Below are positions 17,111 to 26,194 of a stretch of 44,970 nt of DNA, one piece after another. A program made the translations under genes and the position numbers. Under the pieces are notes generated by a model. The model saw nothing but the letters and a program-made list of their open reading frames with translations, searched no databases and was not told where the DNA came from. Within the stretch, counting starts at the first letter, position 1. Every line of letters starts with the position of its first letter. The DNA lies in contig DESI01000083.1 in assembly GCA_002361235.1 (NCBI GenBank), positions 6,122-51,091 of the forward strand, read 5' to 3'. This DNA comes from Porphyromonadaceae bacterium UBA3318 (GTDB lineage Bacteria > Bacteroidota > Bacteroidia > Bacteroidales > Muribaculaceae).

Positions 17111-18460
17111 ATGGCAAAGGAATTCATGGTAGTGCTCGGAGGCGGGGAGAGCGGCGTAGGAGCCGCCGTCCTGGGCAAGGTTAAGGGTTATGACGTCCTG
17201 GTGTCGGATTCCGGCATCATCGGCGACGAACATCGCCGTATTCTTGACGACGAACATATCGAATACGAGGAGGGAGGCCATTCCGTTGACCGCATTCTCA
17301 CCGCATCATTGGTAATCAAGAGTCCGGGTATTCCCCCCACGGCTCCATTAGTACAGGCATTGGCCGAGAAGGGGACACCCATACTGAGCGAGATAGAGTT
17401 CGCCGGCCGATACACCGACGCCAAGATGGTGTGCATCACCGGCTCCAACGGCAAGACCACCACTACCCTGCTCACCTATCACATTCTGCGTCAGGCGGGC
17501 ATGAACGTCGGACTGGCCGGCAACGTAGGCAAGAGCCTGGCGCTGCAGGTGGCCCGCGAGCACCACGACGTGTACGTAATCGAACTCAGCTCGTTCCAGC
17601 TGGAGAACATGTACGACTTCAAGGCCGACGTGGCCGTGATAATGAACATCACGCCCGACCACATGGACCGCTACGACCATAAGATGGAGAACTACGTGGC
17701 CGCCAAGTTCCGCATCCTGCAGAACCAGACCAAGGAGGATTTCTTCATCTACTGGCAGGACGATCCCGTAGTGACCGCGCAGATAGCGCAGATACAGTCC
17801 GAGGCACGCCGCCTCCCCTTCGGCGAGATGCGCGAGCAGGACACCGCCGCATGGGTGGACGACAACAACGTGGTGCATTACCACACCCCGATGGATGTGT
17901 TCGAGATTCCGCGCGACCGCCTGTCGCTGCCGGGGCTGCACAACCTGTACAATTCCATGGCTGCCGGTCTGAGCGCGTCGCTGCTAAGCGTCAGGAACGA
18001 GAGCATCATCAAGTCGCTCAGCGATTTCGAGGCCGTGGAGCATCGTCTTGAATATGTGGACACCATCGACGATGTGATATACATCAACGATTCGAAGGCC
18101 ACCAACGTCAACTCCACCTGGTACGCGCTGGAAAGCATGACGCGCCCCACCGTGCTAATCTTAGGCGGCAAGGACAAGGGGAACGACTACACGGAAATCG
18201 AGGAGCTTGTGAAGCAGAAAGTCAAGGCCATAGTGTGCATGGGCAAGGACAACCGGAAGCTGATGGACTTCTTCGGCGGCAAGGTGGCCAAGATAGCCGA
18301 CACACACTCGCTGCAGGAGGCCGTGGAGGCATGCCGCGGCTTCGCCGAGCCGGGCGACACCGTGCTCCTCTCCCCCTGCTGCGCCAGCTTCGACCTGTTC
18401 ACCAGCTACGAGAACCGGGGCGACCTGTTCAAGGAGGCCGTACACAACCTTAAGAAATAA
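17111..18460 (+). CDS. murD: UDP-N-acetylmuramoylalanine:D-glutamate ligase
   Basis: MurD adds D-glutamate to UDP-MurNAc-L-Ala in the cytoplasm. The 449-residue product has an N-terminal Rossmann-like domain that binds the uridine (VLGGGESGVGAAVLGK), the ATP loop ITGSNGKTTTT near residues 109-119, the central-domain motif ELSSFQLE followed by NITPDHMDRY, and NDSKATN in the C-terminal domain where glutamate is bound. The cluster order mraY-murD-ftsW is standard. Confidence 0.97.
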   Translation: MAKEFMVVLGGGESGVGAAVLGKVKGYDVLVSDSGIIGDEHRRILDDEHIEYEEGGHSVDRILTASLVIKSPGIPPTAPLVQALAEKGTPILSEIEFAGRYTDAKMVCITGSNGKTTTTLLTYHILRQAGMNVGLAGNVGKSLALQVAREHHDVYVIELSSFQLENMYDFKADVAVIMNITPDHMDRYDHKMENYVAAKFRILQNQTKEDFFIYWQDDPVVTAQIAQIQSEARRLPFGEMREQDTAAWVDDNNVVHYHTPMDVFEIPRDRLSLPGLHNLYNSMAAGLSASLLSVRNESIIKSLSDFEAVEHRLEYVDTIDDVIYINDSKATNVNSTWYALESMTRPTVLILGGKDKGNDYTEIEELVKQKVKAIVCMGKDNRKLMDFFGGKVAKIADTHSLQEAVEACRGFAEPGDTVLLSPCCASFDLFTSYENRGDLFKEAVHNLKK

Positions 18461-18503
18461 ACAAGGAAATACACTTAATCCAGACATAAACCAGCATTGA
18501 TAC

Positions 18504-19955
18504 ATGGCAAGTCCTCTCTATGACTCGATAGAAATCCGCGAGACGGTGGACGGCGAGGCAGTGACCGGCACAGGCCGGCGTTCCGCCCAAAGCGCCTCCC
18601 CTGCCGCAGCGTCCGTAGCCGAAACCGTGGCCGCGCCCAAGACCAAGACGATGGCCAAGGTACGCCGCGCCGACCCGTACATCTGGGGCATCTACCTGAT
18701 GCTGCTGCTTATCAGCGTCGTGGAACTGTTCTCGGCCAGCAGCTCGGAAGTGACGGCGGGCAACGTATATTCGCCGCTGATTCGCCACGGCATATTCCTG
18801 GTCATGGGACTGGGACTGGTGCTGTGGATCCAGCGCATACCGTACGTGATCATCAGCAAGCTGTCGTGGGTGTTCGCCGTGTTCTCGCTGGTATTGCTTA
18901 TTCTGTCGGCCGTGGTGGGAGTGGAATACAACGGCGCGCAACGGGCGTTGCGCCTGGCCGGAATGACCATACAGCCGGCCGAGATCTCCAAGCTCGCGGT
19001 GGTGTGTGTGCTGGCCACCATCCTCGGCAAGAACCAGCGTCCCGGCGGCGTCTCCAACCGCGCGGTCATCACTTCGGCCATCGTGGTGGTGGCCTTCAGT
19101 GCCGCCATGGTCACCAACGGTATGACCAACATGCTGCTGATGATGTGCGTCAGCATGGCGCTGATGCTCACCGGCGGCATACAGTGGCGTAAGATGGCAT
19201 ACGTTATCGCGGCATACGCCGTGGGCGGCATGGTGCTGTATGCAGCCAAACAGTTCAGCAAGCCGCAGGAATCGGAATTCGACCGCCTCAAGACCGAACA
19301 GACCATGCTGGCTCAGGCCGGCGGCAATGTCGGCGCTGTGGCAACGATAGGCAACGAAGATACCAAGCGCGGCAAAATCGACCGCACGCAGACCCGTCAT
19401 AACCGTATTTCGAACTTCTTCAAGGGTGTGCATCCCGACGACCCGATAACCGACGAGAACCGCCAGGTGATGCTGGCGCGCTTCGCCCAGGCCAACGGGG
19501 GCCTGGTGGGCCAGGGACCGGGCAATTCGCGCGAAAGCGCACGTCTGCCACTCGCCTTTTCCGACTATATCTATTCCATCATCGTGGAGGATACGGGCTT
19601 CCTGGGCGGCGCGTTGGTGCTGCTGCTGTTCCTGCTGATGCTGGCGCGGGCCGGACGCATCGCCTTCCGCTGCGTCAGGGCCCTCCCCGCCTTCATGATA
19701 CTGGGCTGCGCCATGCTCATCGTGCTCCAGGCCCTGGTGCACATGGCCATCGTGACGGGAATAGTGCCAGTGTCGGGTCAGCCCCTCCCCTTCATTTCCA
19801 AGGGCGGAACCTCGGTGTTGGTCATGTCAATGGCCATCGGAATCATGCTTTCCGTGAGCCGTTTCGCGGCGTTCAACACCGACGGCAAGGCCATCAAGGC
19901 CGAGCTGAACGCATTGCCCCCGGAAATGCAGGCCGAGAATTTCTCAAAATCATAA
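18504..19955 (+). CDS. ftsW: SEDS-family septal peptidoglycan glycosyltransferase FtsW
   Basis: FtsW polymerises lipid II into glycan strands at the septum in complex with FtsI. The 483-residue product is polytopic (WGIYLMLLLISVVELFSASS, SWVFAVFSLVLLILSAVVG and others) and has the SEDS signatures SDYIYSIIVEDTGFLGG and VSGQPLPFISKGGTSV. A roughly 50-residue, Ala/Thr-rich cytoplasmic extension precedes the first helix, and the loop before SDYIYSIIVE is longer than in E. coli. murG starts 72 bp later. Confidence 0.96.
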   Translation: MASPLYDSIEIRETVDGEAVTGTGRRSAQSASPAAASVAETVAAPKTKTMAKVRRADPYIWGIYLMLLLISVVELFSASSSEVTAGNVYSPLIRHGIFLVMGLGLVLWIQRIPYVIISKLSWVFAVFSLVLLILSAVVGVEYNGAQRALRLAGMTIQPAEISKLAVVCVLATILGKNQRPGGVSNRAVITSAIVVVAFSAAMVTNGMTNMLLMMCVSMALMLTGGIQWRKMAYVIAAYAVGGMVLYAAKQFSKPQESEFDRLKTEQTMLAQAGGNVGAVATIGNEDTKRGKIDRTQTRHNRISNFFKGVHPDDPITDENRQVMLARFAQANGGLVGQGPGNSRESARLPLAFSDYIYSIIVEDTGFLGGALVLLLFLLMLARAGRIAFRCVRALPAFMILGCAMLIVLQALVHMAIVTGIVPVSGQPLPFISKGGTSVLVMSMAIGIMLSVSRFAAFNTDGKAIKAELNALPPEMQAENFSKS

Positions 19956-20027
19956 CGACTCTCCCCTATTTCAATTGCTTCTCTCCTACCGAAACAGACA
20001 TTTAAACGTGATTACATCCATATTGAA

Positions 20028-21131
20028 ATGGCTACTCACAAACCCAAGATATTGATATCGGGAGGCGGCACGGGCGGACACATCTTCCCAGCCCTCTCCA
20101 TCGCCAACGCGCTGCGCCGGCGCCTTGACGCCGACATACTCTTTGTCGGCGCCGACAACCGCATGGAAATGGAACGTGTGCCGGCTGCGGGCTACCCCAT
20201 CAAGGGACTCCCCGTGGCGGGATTCGACCGCAAGCACCTGCTGCGCAACATCGGCGTGCTGATCAAGCTGCGCAAGTCGCTGAACATGGCGCGCCGCATA
20301 GTCAGGGATTTCCAGCCCGAAATAGCCATAGGCGTGGGCGGATACTGCTCAGGGCCGACCCTGAAGGCGGCGCAGAAGGCGGGAGTTCCTACACTATTGC
20401 AGGAACAGAATTCGTACGCCGGCGTCACCAACAAGCTGCTGGCCGCCAAAGCCGACGCCATCTGCGTGGCATACCCCGACATGGAACGCTTCTTCCCTGC
20501 CGACAAGATTGTGATGACGGGCAATCCCGTCCGCCGCGACCTGCTGGAAAAGGCTCCGGACCGCGCCAAGGCCCTGGAAAGCTTCGGACTTCACGCCGAC
20601 GCTCCTACCCTGCTGGTTATCGGCGGCAGCCTCGGCGCACGCACCCTTAACGAAAGCATGGAGGCCGGCATCCGCAAACTGGCCGAGAACGGCATCCAGG
20701 TGATATGGCAGACCGGCAAGAACTTCGGCGACCGCGGTCCCGAGGCCGTAAAGGGCCTTAAGGGCATCGTGGTGACCAAATTCATCACCGACATGGCCTC
20801 GGCCTACGCCGCAGCCGACCTGGTGGTATCACGCGCCGGAGCAGGCTCCATCTCCGAGATAGAGCTGTTAGCGAAGCCCTGCATCCTTGTCCCCTCGCCC
20901 AACGTGGCCGAGGACCATCAGACCAAGAACGCCCGCGCACTCGCCGACCACGACGCCGCGATACTCATTCCCGACGACCGGGCGCGCGAATCGCTGGTGG
21001 ACACGGCTATCGAGACCATACGCAATGCCGGGAAATTAGCCGAAATGTCGGCCAACGTGGCAAAACTCGCCCTGACCGAGTCCGATGACAAGATTGTGGA
21101 CGAGGTCATAAAAATTCTGAACCGCAAGTAA
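20028..21131 (+). CDS. murG: UDP-N-acetylglucosamine:lipid I GlcNAc transferase
   Basis: MurG adds GlcNAc to lipid I to give lipid II on the cytoplasmic face of the membrane. The 367-residue GT-B enzyme begins with the glycine-rich lipid-I loop ISGGGTGGHIFPA (10-22), has the second loop GVGGYCSGP, the acceptor motif LLQEQNSYAG, and in the C-terminal domain GGSLGAR and the nucleotide-sugar motif VSRAGAGSISEIELL. The start gives MATHKPKILISGGG directly. murC follows 16 bp downstream. Confidence 0.97.
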   Translation: MATHKPKILISGGGTGGHIFPALSIANALRRRLDADILFVGADNRMEMERVPAAGYPIKGLPVAGFDRKHLLRNIGVLIKLRKSLNMARRIVRDFQPEIAIGVGGYCSGPTLKAAQKAGVPTLLQEQNSYAGVTNKLLAAKADAICVAYPDMERFFPADKIVMTGNPVRRDLLEKAPDRAKALESFGLHADAPTLLVIGGSLGARTLNESMEAGIRKLAENGIQVIWQTGKNFGDRGPEAVKGLKGIVVTKFITDMASAYAAADLVVSRAGAGSISEIELLAKPCILVPSPNVAEDHQTKNARALADHDAAILIPDDRARESLVDTAIETIRNAGKLAEMSANVAKLALTESDDKIVDEVIKILNRK

Positions 21132-21147
21132 GAATCTTACTGAATCA

Positions 21148-22536
21148 ATGGAGAAAAAACTATATTTCGTGGGGGCCGGGGGTATCGGTATGGCCAACTT
21201 GGTACGCTATTACCTGGCACATGGCGCCGCCGTGGCCGGATACGACCGCGCACCATCCGAACTGACGGCCGCTCTTGAACAGGAAGGGCTGCAGTTCACC
21301 GACCTTGACGACCGCAACGCCATCCCGGAGCCGTTCCGCAATGCGGACGACACCCTTGTGGTCTACACTCCGGCCATACCCGAGGACAACGACATACTGA
21401 GATATTTCCGCGACAACGGCTTCCGCGTCATCAAGCGCGCGGCGCTGTTGGGCCGCATCACGGAGCACACCGACGGCATCTGCGTGGCCGGCTCGCACGG
21501 CAAGACCACCACGTCGTCGATGATAGCCAACATACTGCGCGGCACCGAGGCCGGTTGCACCGCATTCTTAGGCGGCATACTGCGCAACACCGGCTCCAAC
21601 CTGGTGCTGAACGAGAAATCGCGCTATTCCGTAATCGAGGCCGACGAATACGACCGTTCGTTCCATCAGCTGCATCCGTGGCTGGCCGTGGTGACGAGCA
21701 CCGACCCCGACCATCTGGACATCTACGGCGACGAGGAGCACTATCTGGAGGCTTTCTCCATCTTCACGTCGCTGATACGTCCCGGAGGCCATCTGCTGGT
21801 CCATACGGGGCTTAAATTCAAGCCTGCGCCGGGTCCGGACGTCACGGTGGCCACATACAGCGGCGGCAGCGAGGGGGACTGGCACGCCGAGGACATAACC
21901 TACGGCGACGGCACCATCACTTTCACGCTCGCAGGTCCTGACGGGCTGCGAATTGAGAACCTCAGTCCCGGAGTGCCCGTTGACATCAACATCGACAACG
22001 CCGTGGCAGCCGCCGCAGCCGCAATCACGGCGGGAGCCACACCCGAACAGGTGCGCGAGGGACTCGCTTCGTTCCGTGGCGCGAAACGCCGCTTCGAGAT
22101 ATGGCGCGACGGCAAGGACGGAGGCACGGTGCTGATAGACGATTACGCCCACTCGCCCAACGAGATACGCGCCAGCATCCGCTCGGTGCGCAAGCTGTTC
22201 ACGGGCAAGGACCTGACCGTGATATTCCAGCCGCACCTCTACACGCGCACACGCGATTTCGCGCCCGACTTCGCCGACGCACTGTCGGAATGCGACCACC
22301 TGGTGATGCCCGAGATATATCCGGCGCGCGAACTTCCCATACCCGGAATCTCGTCGCACACCATCCTCGATGCCGTGAAAGGCCCGCAAAAAACTTATTG
22401 TGAGCGAAAAGATTTGCTGAATCTGATAAAAAATAGTAACTTTGACGTTCTAATGACTCTGGGAGCCGCCGACATCGACCGGTTGCTTCCCGAGATTTCG
22501 CATATACTGGAAGAAAAAGCAAAAGCCGAGGCCTGA
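21148..22536 (+). CDS. murC: UDP-N-acetylmuramate:L-alanine ligase
   Basis: MurC attaches L-alanine, the first peptide residue, to UDP-MurNAc. The 462-residue product has the N-terminal GAGGIGM loop, the ATP loop VAGSHGKTTTSSM (about 112-124), EADEYDRSF in place of the central acidic motif, and DDYAHSPNEI in the C-terminal domain. Its stop overlaps the ftsQ start by one base (TGATGA), implying coupled translation of the last Mur enzyme and the first late divisome protein. Confidence 0.96.
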   Translation: MEKKLYFVGAGGIGMANLVRYYLAHGAAVAGYDRAPSELTAALEQEGLQFTDLDDRNAIPEPFRNADDTLVVYTPAIPEDNDILRYFRDNGFRVIKRAALLGRITEHTDGICVAGSHGKTTTSSMIANILRGTEAGCTAFLGGILRNTGSNLVLNEKSRYSVIEADEYDRSFHQLHPWLAVVTSTDPDHLDIYGDEEHYLEAFSIFTSLIRPGGHLLVHTGLKFKPAPGPDVTVATYSGGSEGDWHAEDITYGDGTITFTLAGPDGLRIENLSPGVPVDINIDNAVAAAAAAITAGATPEQVREGLASFRGAKRRFEIWRDGKDGGTVLIDDYAHSPNEIRASIRSVRKLFTGKDLTVIFQPHLYTRTRDFAPDFADALSECDHLVMPEIYPARELPIPGISSHTILDAVKGPQKTYCERKDLLNLIKNSNFDVLMTLGAADIDRLLPEISHILEEKAKAEA

Positions 22537-23441
22537 TGAAAAAGGGGACAGCGATACTGAAGTGGGTGTGTCTTGTCACATTGATGGTATATGTGACATG
22601 GGCCACCGTGTGGGCTCACAACGAGGCTGCGCACCATATCTGCCGTGACATCGCGGTGGATGTGGAATCGCCTGCTCCCATCGACTCGATCATACGCCGC
22701 GGCGTGGCCATGGAACTGAAGGACTATCCCGGCAGGATAGTGGGAGTGCCTATCAACCAGGTGGATACCCGCAGGATAGAGAAATACCTCGGATCGCTCA
22801 ACACCTTCGAATCGGTGAACTGCATGGTGTCGGCCGGCGGCACGCTCAACATCCGCGTCACGCCCATGATTCCCGTGATGCGCGTGTTCTTAGGCAACAA
22901 GTCATACTACATCAACAAGGACGGGAAGCACATAGCCTCCAACGCGGAGTTCTACCGCGACGTGCCGGTGGTGACGGGGCGTTTCACCCGCGACTTCCAG
23001 CCTGTGGACGTGCTGCCCCTGGTGCGCTTCGTGGAGCGCGACAAGACCATGCACGACCTTACGGCCATGATCGAGGCCCGCGACGCGCGCAACCTGATAG
23101 TGGTGCCCAAAATCACCGGCCATGTGGTGAACTTCGGCGACACGACGCGCCTGGAACAGAAACGCGACGCGCTGAAGCTGTTCTACACCAAGGTGATGCC
23201 CCATAAGGGATGGGAGCAGTATGACACGATATCCGTGAAATTCCGCAACCAGATAGTGGCCACGCGCCGCGACAAGACACGCCTCAACGTGTCGGAGGAA
23301 CCGGTGGAGGAAATCGACCTGGAGGAAGGCACCCTTCCCGATATCGGCGAAACGGCGGGAGGAGCCTCGGCCAACGCGGGCGCCGCCGATGCCGCCGCCA
23401 AGAAAGTACCGTCTCAACAAAAAAGTACCGTCTCAACATGA
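22536..23441 (+). CDS. ftsQ: Cell division protein FtsQ/DivIB-like
   Basis: This is a bitopic membrane protein linking FtsL/FtsB with the divisome. The 301 residues have a short cytoplasmic head, one membrane helix at about 6-26 (ILKWVCLVTLMVYVTWATVW), a POTRA-like segment, and a beta domain rich in ligand-contact type strands (GVPINQVDTRRIEKYLGSL). The C-terminal tail is low-complexity, rich in Ala and Gly (GGASANAGAADAAAKK). Position between murC and ftsA, with one-base and four-base overlaps, makes the identity firm although sequence conservation of FtsQ is low. Confidence 0.93.
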   Translation: MKKGTAILKWVCLVTLMVYVTWATVWAHNEAAHHICRDIAVDVESPAPIDSIIRRGVAMELKDYPGRIVGVPINQVDTRRIEKYLGSLNTFESVNCMVSAGGTLNIRVTPMIPVMRVFLGNKSYYINKDGKHIASNAEFYRDVPVVTGRFTRDFQPVDVLPLVRFVERDKTMHDLTAMIEARDARNLIVVPKITGHVVNFGDTTRLEQKRDALKLFYTKVMPHKGWEQYDTISVKFRNQIVATRRDKTRLNVSEEPVEEIDLEEGTLPDIGETAGGASANAGAADAAAKKVPSQQKSTVST

Positions 23442-24763
23442 GTAACGAAAGATATGTGGCTGCCGTAGAAGTGAGCAGCTCCAAGATAGTGGCCGTCGTA
23501 GGCAAGATTGACGACGAGGGACAGTTTGAGGTGATAGCCTCGGACCATGAGCGCGGCGTGGAGAGCGTGCGCTACGGCATAGTCCAGAATCTGGAGGAGA
23601 CGGCGGTACGCATAGACCGGATACTGCAGCGCCTGGAGCGCAAGCCGGCCATCGCGCCGCACACCATCACGGGCGTGTTCGTCGGCCTGTCGGGCCGTTC
23701 GCTGCGCTCCATATCCACCACCGTGTCGCTCACGCTGCCCAACGACACCGAGATAACCCAGGCCATCCTGGACCAGCTCAACACCCAGGCGCGCCAGACG
23801 GACATAGACTCGTCGCTGATGGTGGTGGACGCCATTCCGCGCACATACACCATAGGCAAGTACGAGACCACGTCGCCGCGCGGCATGGTGGGCTCGGACA
23901 TCACGGCCACATTCGACCTGATAGTGTGCCGCCCCGAGATGCAGCGCAACCTGACGCGCACCCTCACGGAGAAGGTGAAGGTGGACGTCAAGGCCTTCCT
24001 GGTCACGGCGCTGTCCACGGCGGCCGTCACGCTGTCGGTGGAGGAGAAGCGCCAGGGATGCATGCTGGTGGACATGGGCGCCGAGACCACCACGGTGACC
24101 ATCTACAAGAAGGGTTCGCTGGTATATTTCGCCACGCTGCCCATGGGAGGGCGCAACATCACGCGCGACATCACCAGCCTCAACGTGCTGGAGGAGAAGG
24201 CCGAGGACATAAAGACCACTTCGGGCAACGCCATAGCCAGCGAGACGCAGTCGTCGCTGAACCTGGGCGGCCTCAAGATGTCGGAGGTGCAGTCCATCAT
24301 CGTGGCCCGCGCCGAGGAGATAGTGGCCAACATAATAGAACAGATCTCGTACGCCGGACTTAAGGAAGCCGACCTGCCCGGCGGCATAGTGTGCGTTGGC
24401 GGCGGCTCGCGCCTGAACGGCATCATGGACCTGCTGGCCCAGAAAACGGGGCTGAACGTGCGCCGCGGACAGCTGCCGGCATACATATCCATCTCCGACA
24501 CCCGCGCACAGCAGGTGGACACCCTGCAGGCCATAGCGCTGCTTTACATCGGCGCCACCAACTCCACCGACTCCTGCCTGGAAATCCTGCCGCAGGACGA
24601 GCTTCCGGCCACCGGCGTGGCCAACGCCTCGCAGCCCGCCGAGGAACCGAAGCCCAAGACCAAGCCTAAGAAGCGCAGCGGCTGGCTCTCGAGCATCAGC
24701 GGCCGCCTGGCCGACATGTTCGCCGGCGACAGCGAGGACGATTCTGACCTTATGGACCAATAA
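23438..24763 (+). CDS. ftsA: Cell division protein FtsA (actin-like Z-ring anchor)
   Basis: FtsA binds the FtsZ tail, tethers the Z-ring to the membrane and signals to the septal synthase. The 441-residue actin-fold protein starts with AAVEVSSSKIVAVVG (phosphate 1 loop), has MLVDMGAETTTVTIY (phosphate 2), and VCVGGGSRLNGIMDLL (adenosine motif). The amphipathic membrane-binding helix near the C terminus is visible as GWLSSISGRLADMFAG, but it is followed by an acidic tail (DSEDDSDLMD) rather than ending the protein. It overlaps ftsQ by ATGA. Confidence 0.96.
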   Translation: MSNERYVAAVEVSSSKIVAVVGKIDDEGQFEVIASDHERGVESVRYGIVQNLEETAVRIDRILQRLERKPAIAPHTITGVFVGLSGRSLRSISTTVSLTLPNDTEITQAILDQLNTQARQTDIDSSLMVVDAIPRTYTIGKYETTSPRGMVGSDITATFDLIVCRPEMQRNLTRTLTEKVKVDVKAFLVTALSTAAVTLSVEEKRQGCMLVDMGAETTTVTIYKKGSLVYFATLPMGGRNITRDITSLNVLEEKAEDIKTTSGNAIASETQSSLNLGGLKMSEVQSIIVARAEEIVANIIEQISYAGLKEADLPGGIVCVGGGSRLNGIMDLLAQKTGLNVRRGQLPAYISISDTRAQQVDTLQAIALLYIGATNSTDSCLEILPQDELPATGVANASQPAEEPKPKTKPKKRSGWLSSISGRLADMFAGDSEDDSDLMDQ

Positions 24764-24782
24764 TACACCCCATCTCACAGAT

Positions 24783-26117
24783 ATGGACCGTAATTTCGAT
24801 ATGGACATCAACGACACCTCGAGCTTCAAGGACGAGGATGTCACCAACGACATCATCAAGGTGATAGGTGTCGGAGGGGGCGGCGGTAACGCCGTGAACT
24901 ACATGTACAAGCAGCAGATACCGCATATACAGTTTGTGGTGTGCAACACCGACAAGCAGGCCCTGGACCGCTCGGAGGTGCCCAAGCACGTGCTGCTGGG
25001 CTACAATATCACCAAGGGACTCGGAGCCGGCAACGTGCCCGAGGTGGGGCGTCAGTGCGCCGAGGCGAGCGAGGAGGAGATCCGCGCCCTGTTCGACGAC
25101 AAGACCGAGATGGTGTTCATCACGGCCACCATGGGCGGCGGCACAGGCACCGGCGCGGCTCCCGTAGTGGCCCGTCTGGCCAAGGAGGCCGGTATGCTGA
25201 CCATCGGCATCGTCACGGTGCCTTTCTACTTCGAGGGGGAGAAGAAGATTCTCAAGGCCCTGGAGGGCGCCAAGGAGCTGAAGAAGCATGTGGACGCGCT
25301 GCTGGTCATCAACAACGAGAACCTGATAGAGCTTTACAAGGACTGGAACTTCTTCAACGCCTTCCATAAGGCTGACGACACGCTGGCCAACGCGGCAAGG
25401 TCCATATCCGAGATCATATCCGAATCCTGCTACGTCAACGTCGACTTCCAGGACGTTAAGACCACGCTGAAGGATTCCGGCTCGGCCATCATAGCCACGG
25501 CCGAAGGGGAGGGTGAGCACCGCATCACGCAGGCCATCAACGCCGCGCTGCATTCGCCGCTGCTCAAGGACCACGACATCAACACGTCCAAGCGCCTGAT
25601 GCTGAAGTTCATGTGCAGCAAGGACAGCGACAACCCCATCCGTGCCGAAGAAATCAACGAGATAACCAGCTTCACCTCCAAGCTTTCGGGCATAGACGTG
25701 AAGTGGGGCATAGGCGACGACCCGTCGCTGGGCGACAAGGTGAAGATCACCGTGCTGGCCTCCGGCTTCGACGTCACCATCGCCGAGGGCGACGAGAACA
25801 AGAAGACCATCGTGCTCAAGAACGAGCCGGAGAACAAGACCGAACTCTCGCAGAAACAGAAGGAACAGGAGAACGAGATAGCCAAGGTGTACGGCATGGA
25901 CAAGGTGAAGCAGCAGCAGCAGCTGGCCGCCAAGATGAAGTATGCCGTGCTGACGCCCTCGCAGTTCGACGACCACGAGGTGATAGCCATGCTGGAACGC
26001 TTCCCGATACACAAGCGCTCGCCGCGCTTCAACGAGGAACTGGCGGCCCACACCGGCAAATCGCAGTCCAAGGCCAGGCCCGACGAGGGCGACCAGACAT
26101 GCCAGATACTGTTCTGA
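24783..26117 (+). CDS. ftsZ: Cell division GTPase FtsZ
   Basis: FtsZ is the tubulin-like GTPase that forms the Z-ring. The 444-residue product has the N-terminal nucleotide loop GVGGGGGNAVNYM, the tubulin signature GGGTGTGAAPVVA at about 119-131, and the T7 loop NVDFQDVKTTL near 219-229. After the core come a Lys/Gln-rich linker (KQQQQLAAK), a segment with an FDDHEVIAMLERFP sequence, and a tail ending in QTCQILF; the usual acidic-proline FtsA-binding tail is not obvious. It is the last dcw gene, and a 77-bp gap with no strong terminator separates it from the next gene. Confidence 0.97.
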   Translation: MDRNFDMDINDTSSFKDEDVTNDIIKVIGVGGGGGNAVNYMYKQQIPHIQFVVCNTDKQALDRSEVPKHVLLGYNITKGLGAGNVPEVGRQCAEASEEEIRALFDDKTEMVFITATMGGGTGTGAAPVVARLAKEAGMLTIGIVTVPFYFEGEKKILKALEGAKELKKHVDALLVINNENLIELYKDWNFFNAFHKADDTLANAARSISEIISESCYVNVDFQDVKTTLKDSGSAIIATAEGEGEHRITQAINAALHSPLLKDHDINTSKRLMLKFMCSKDSDNPIRAEEINEITSFTSKLSGIDVKWGIGDDPSLGDKVKITVLASGFDVTIAEGDENKKTIVLKNEPENKTELSQKQKEQENEIAKVYGMDKVKQQQQLAAKMKYAVLTPSQFDDHEVIAMLERFPIHKRSPRFNEELAAHTGKSQSKARPDEGDQTCQILF

Positions 26118-26194
26118 TGAATCAACGTCTATATTAATCATTTAACAATACATAACTATTTGAATCCGTCGGGATCGCGTCCCGGCACTCTGAT

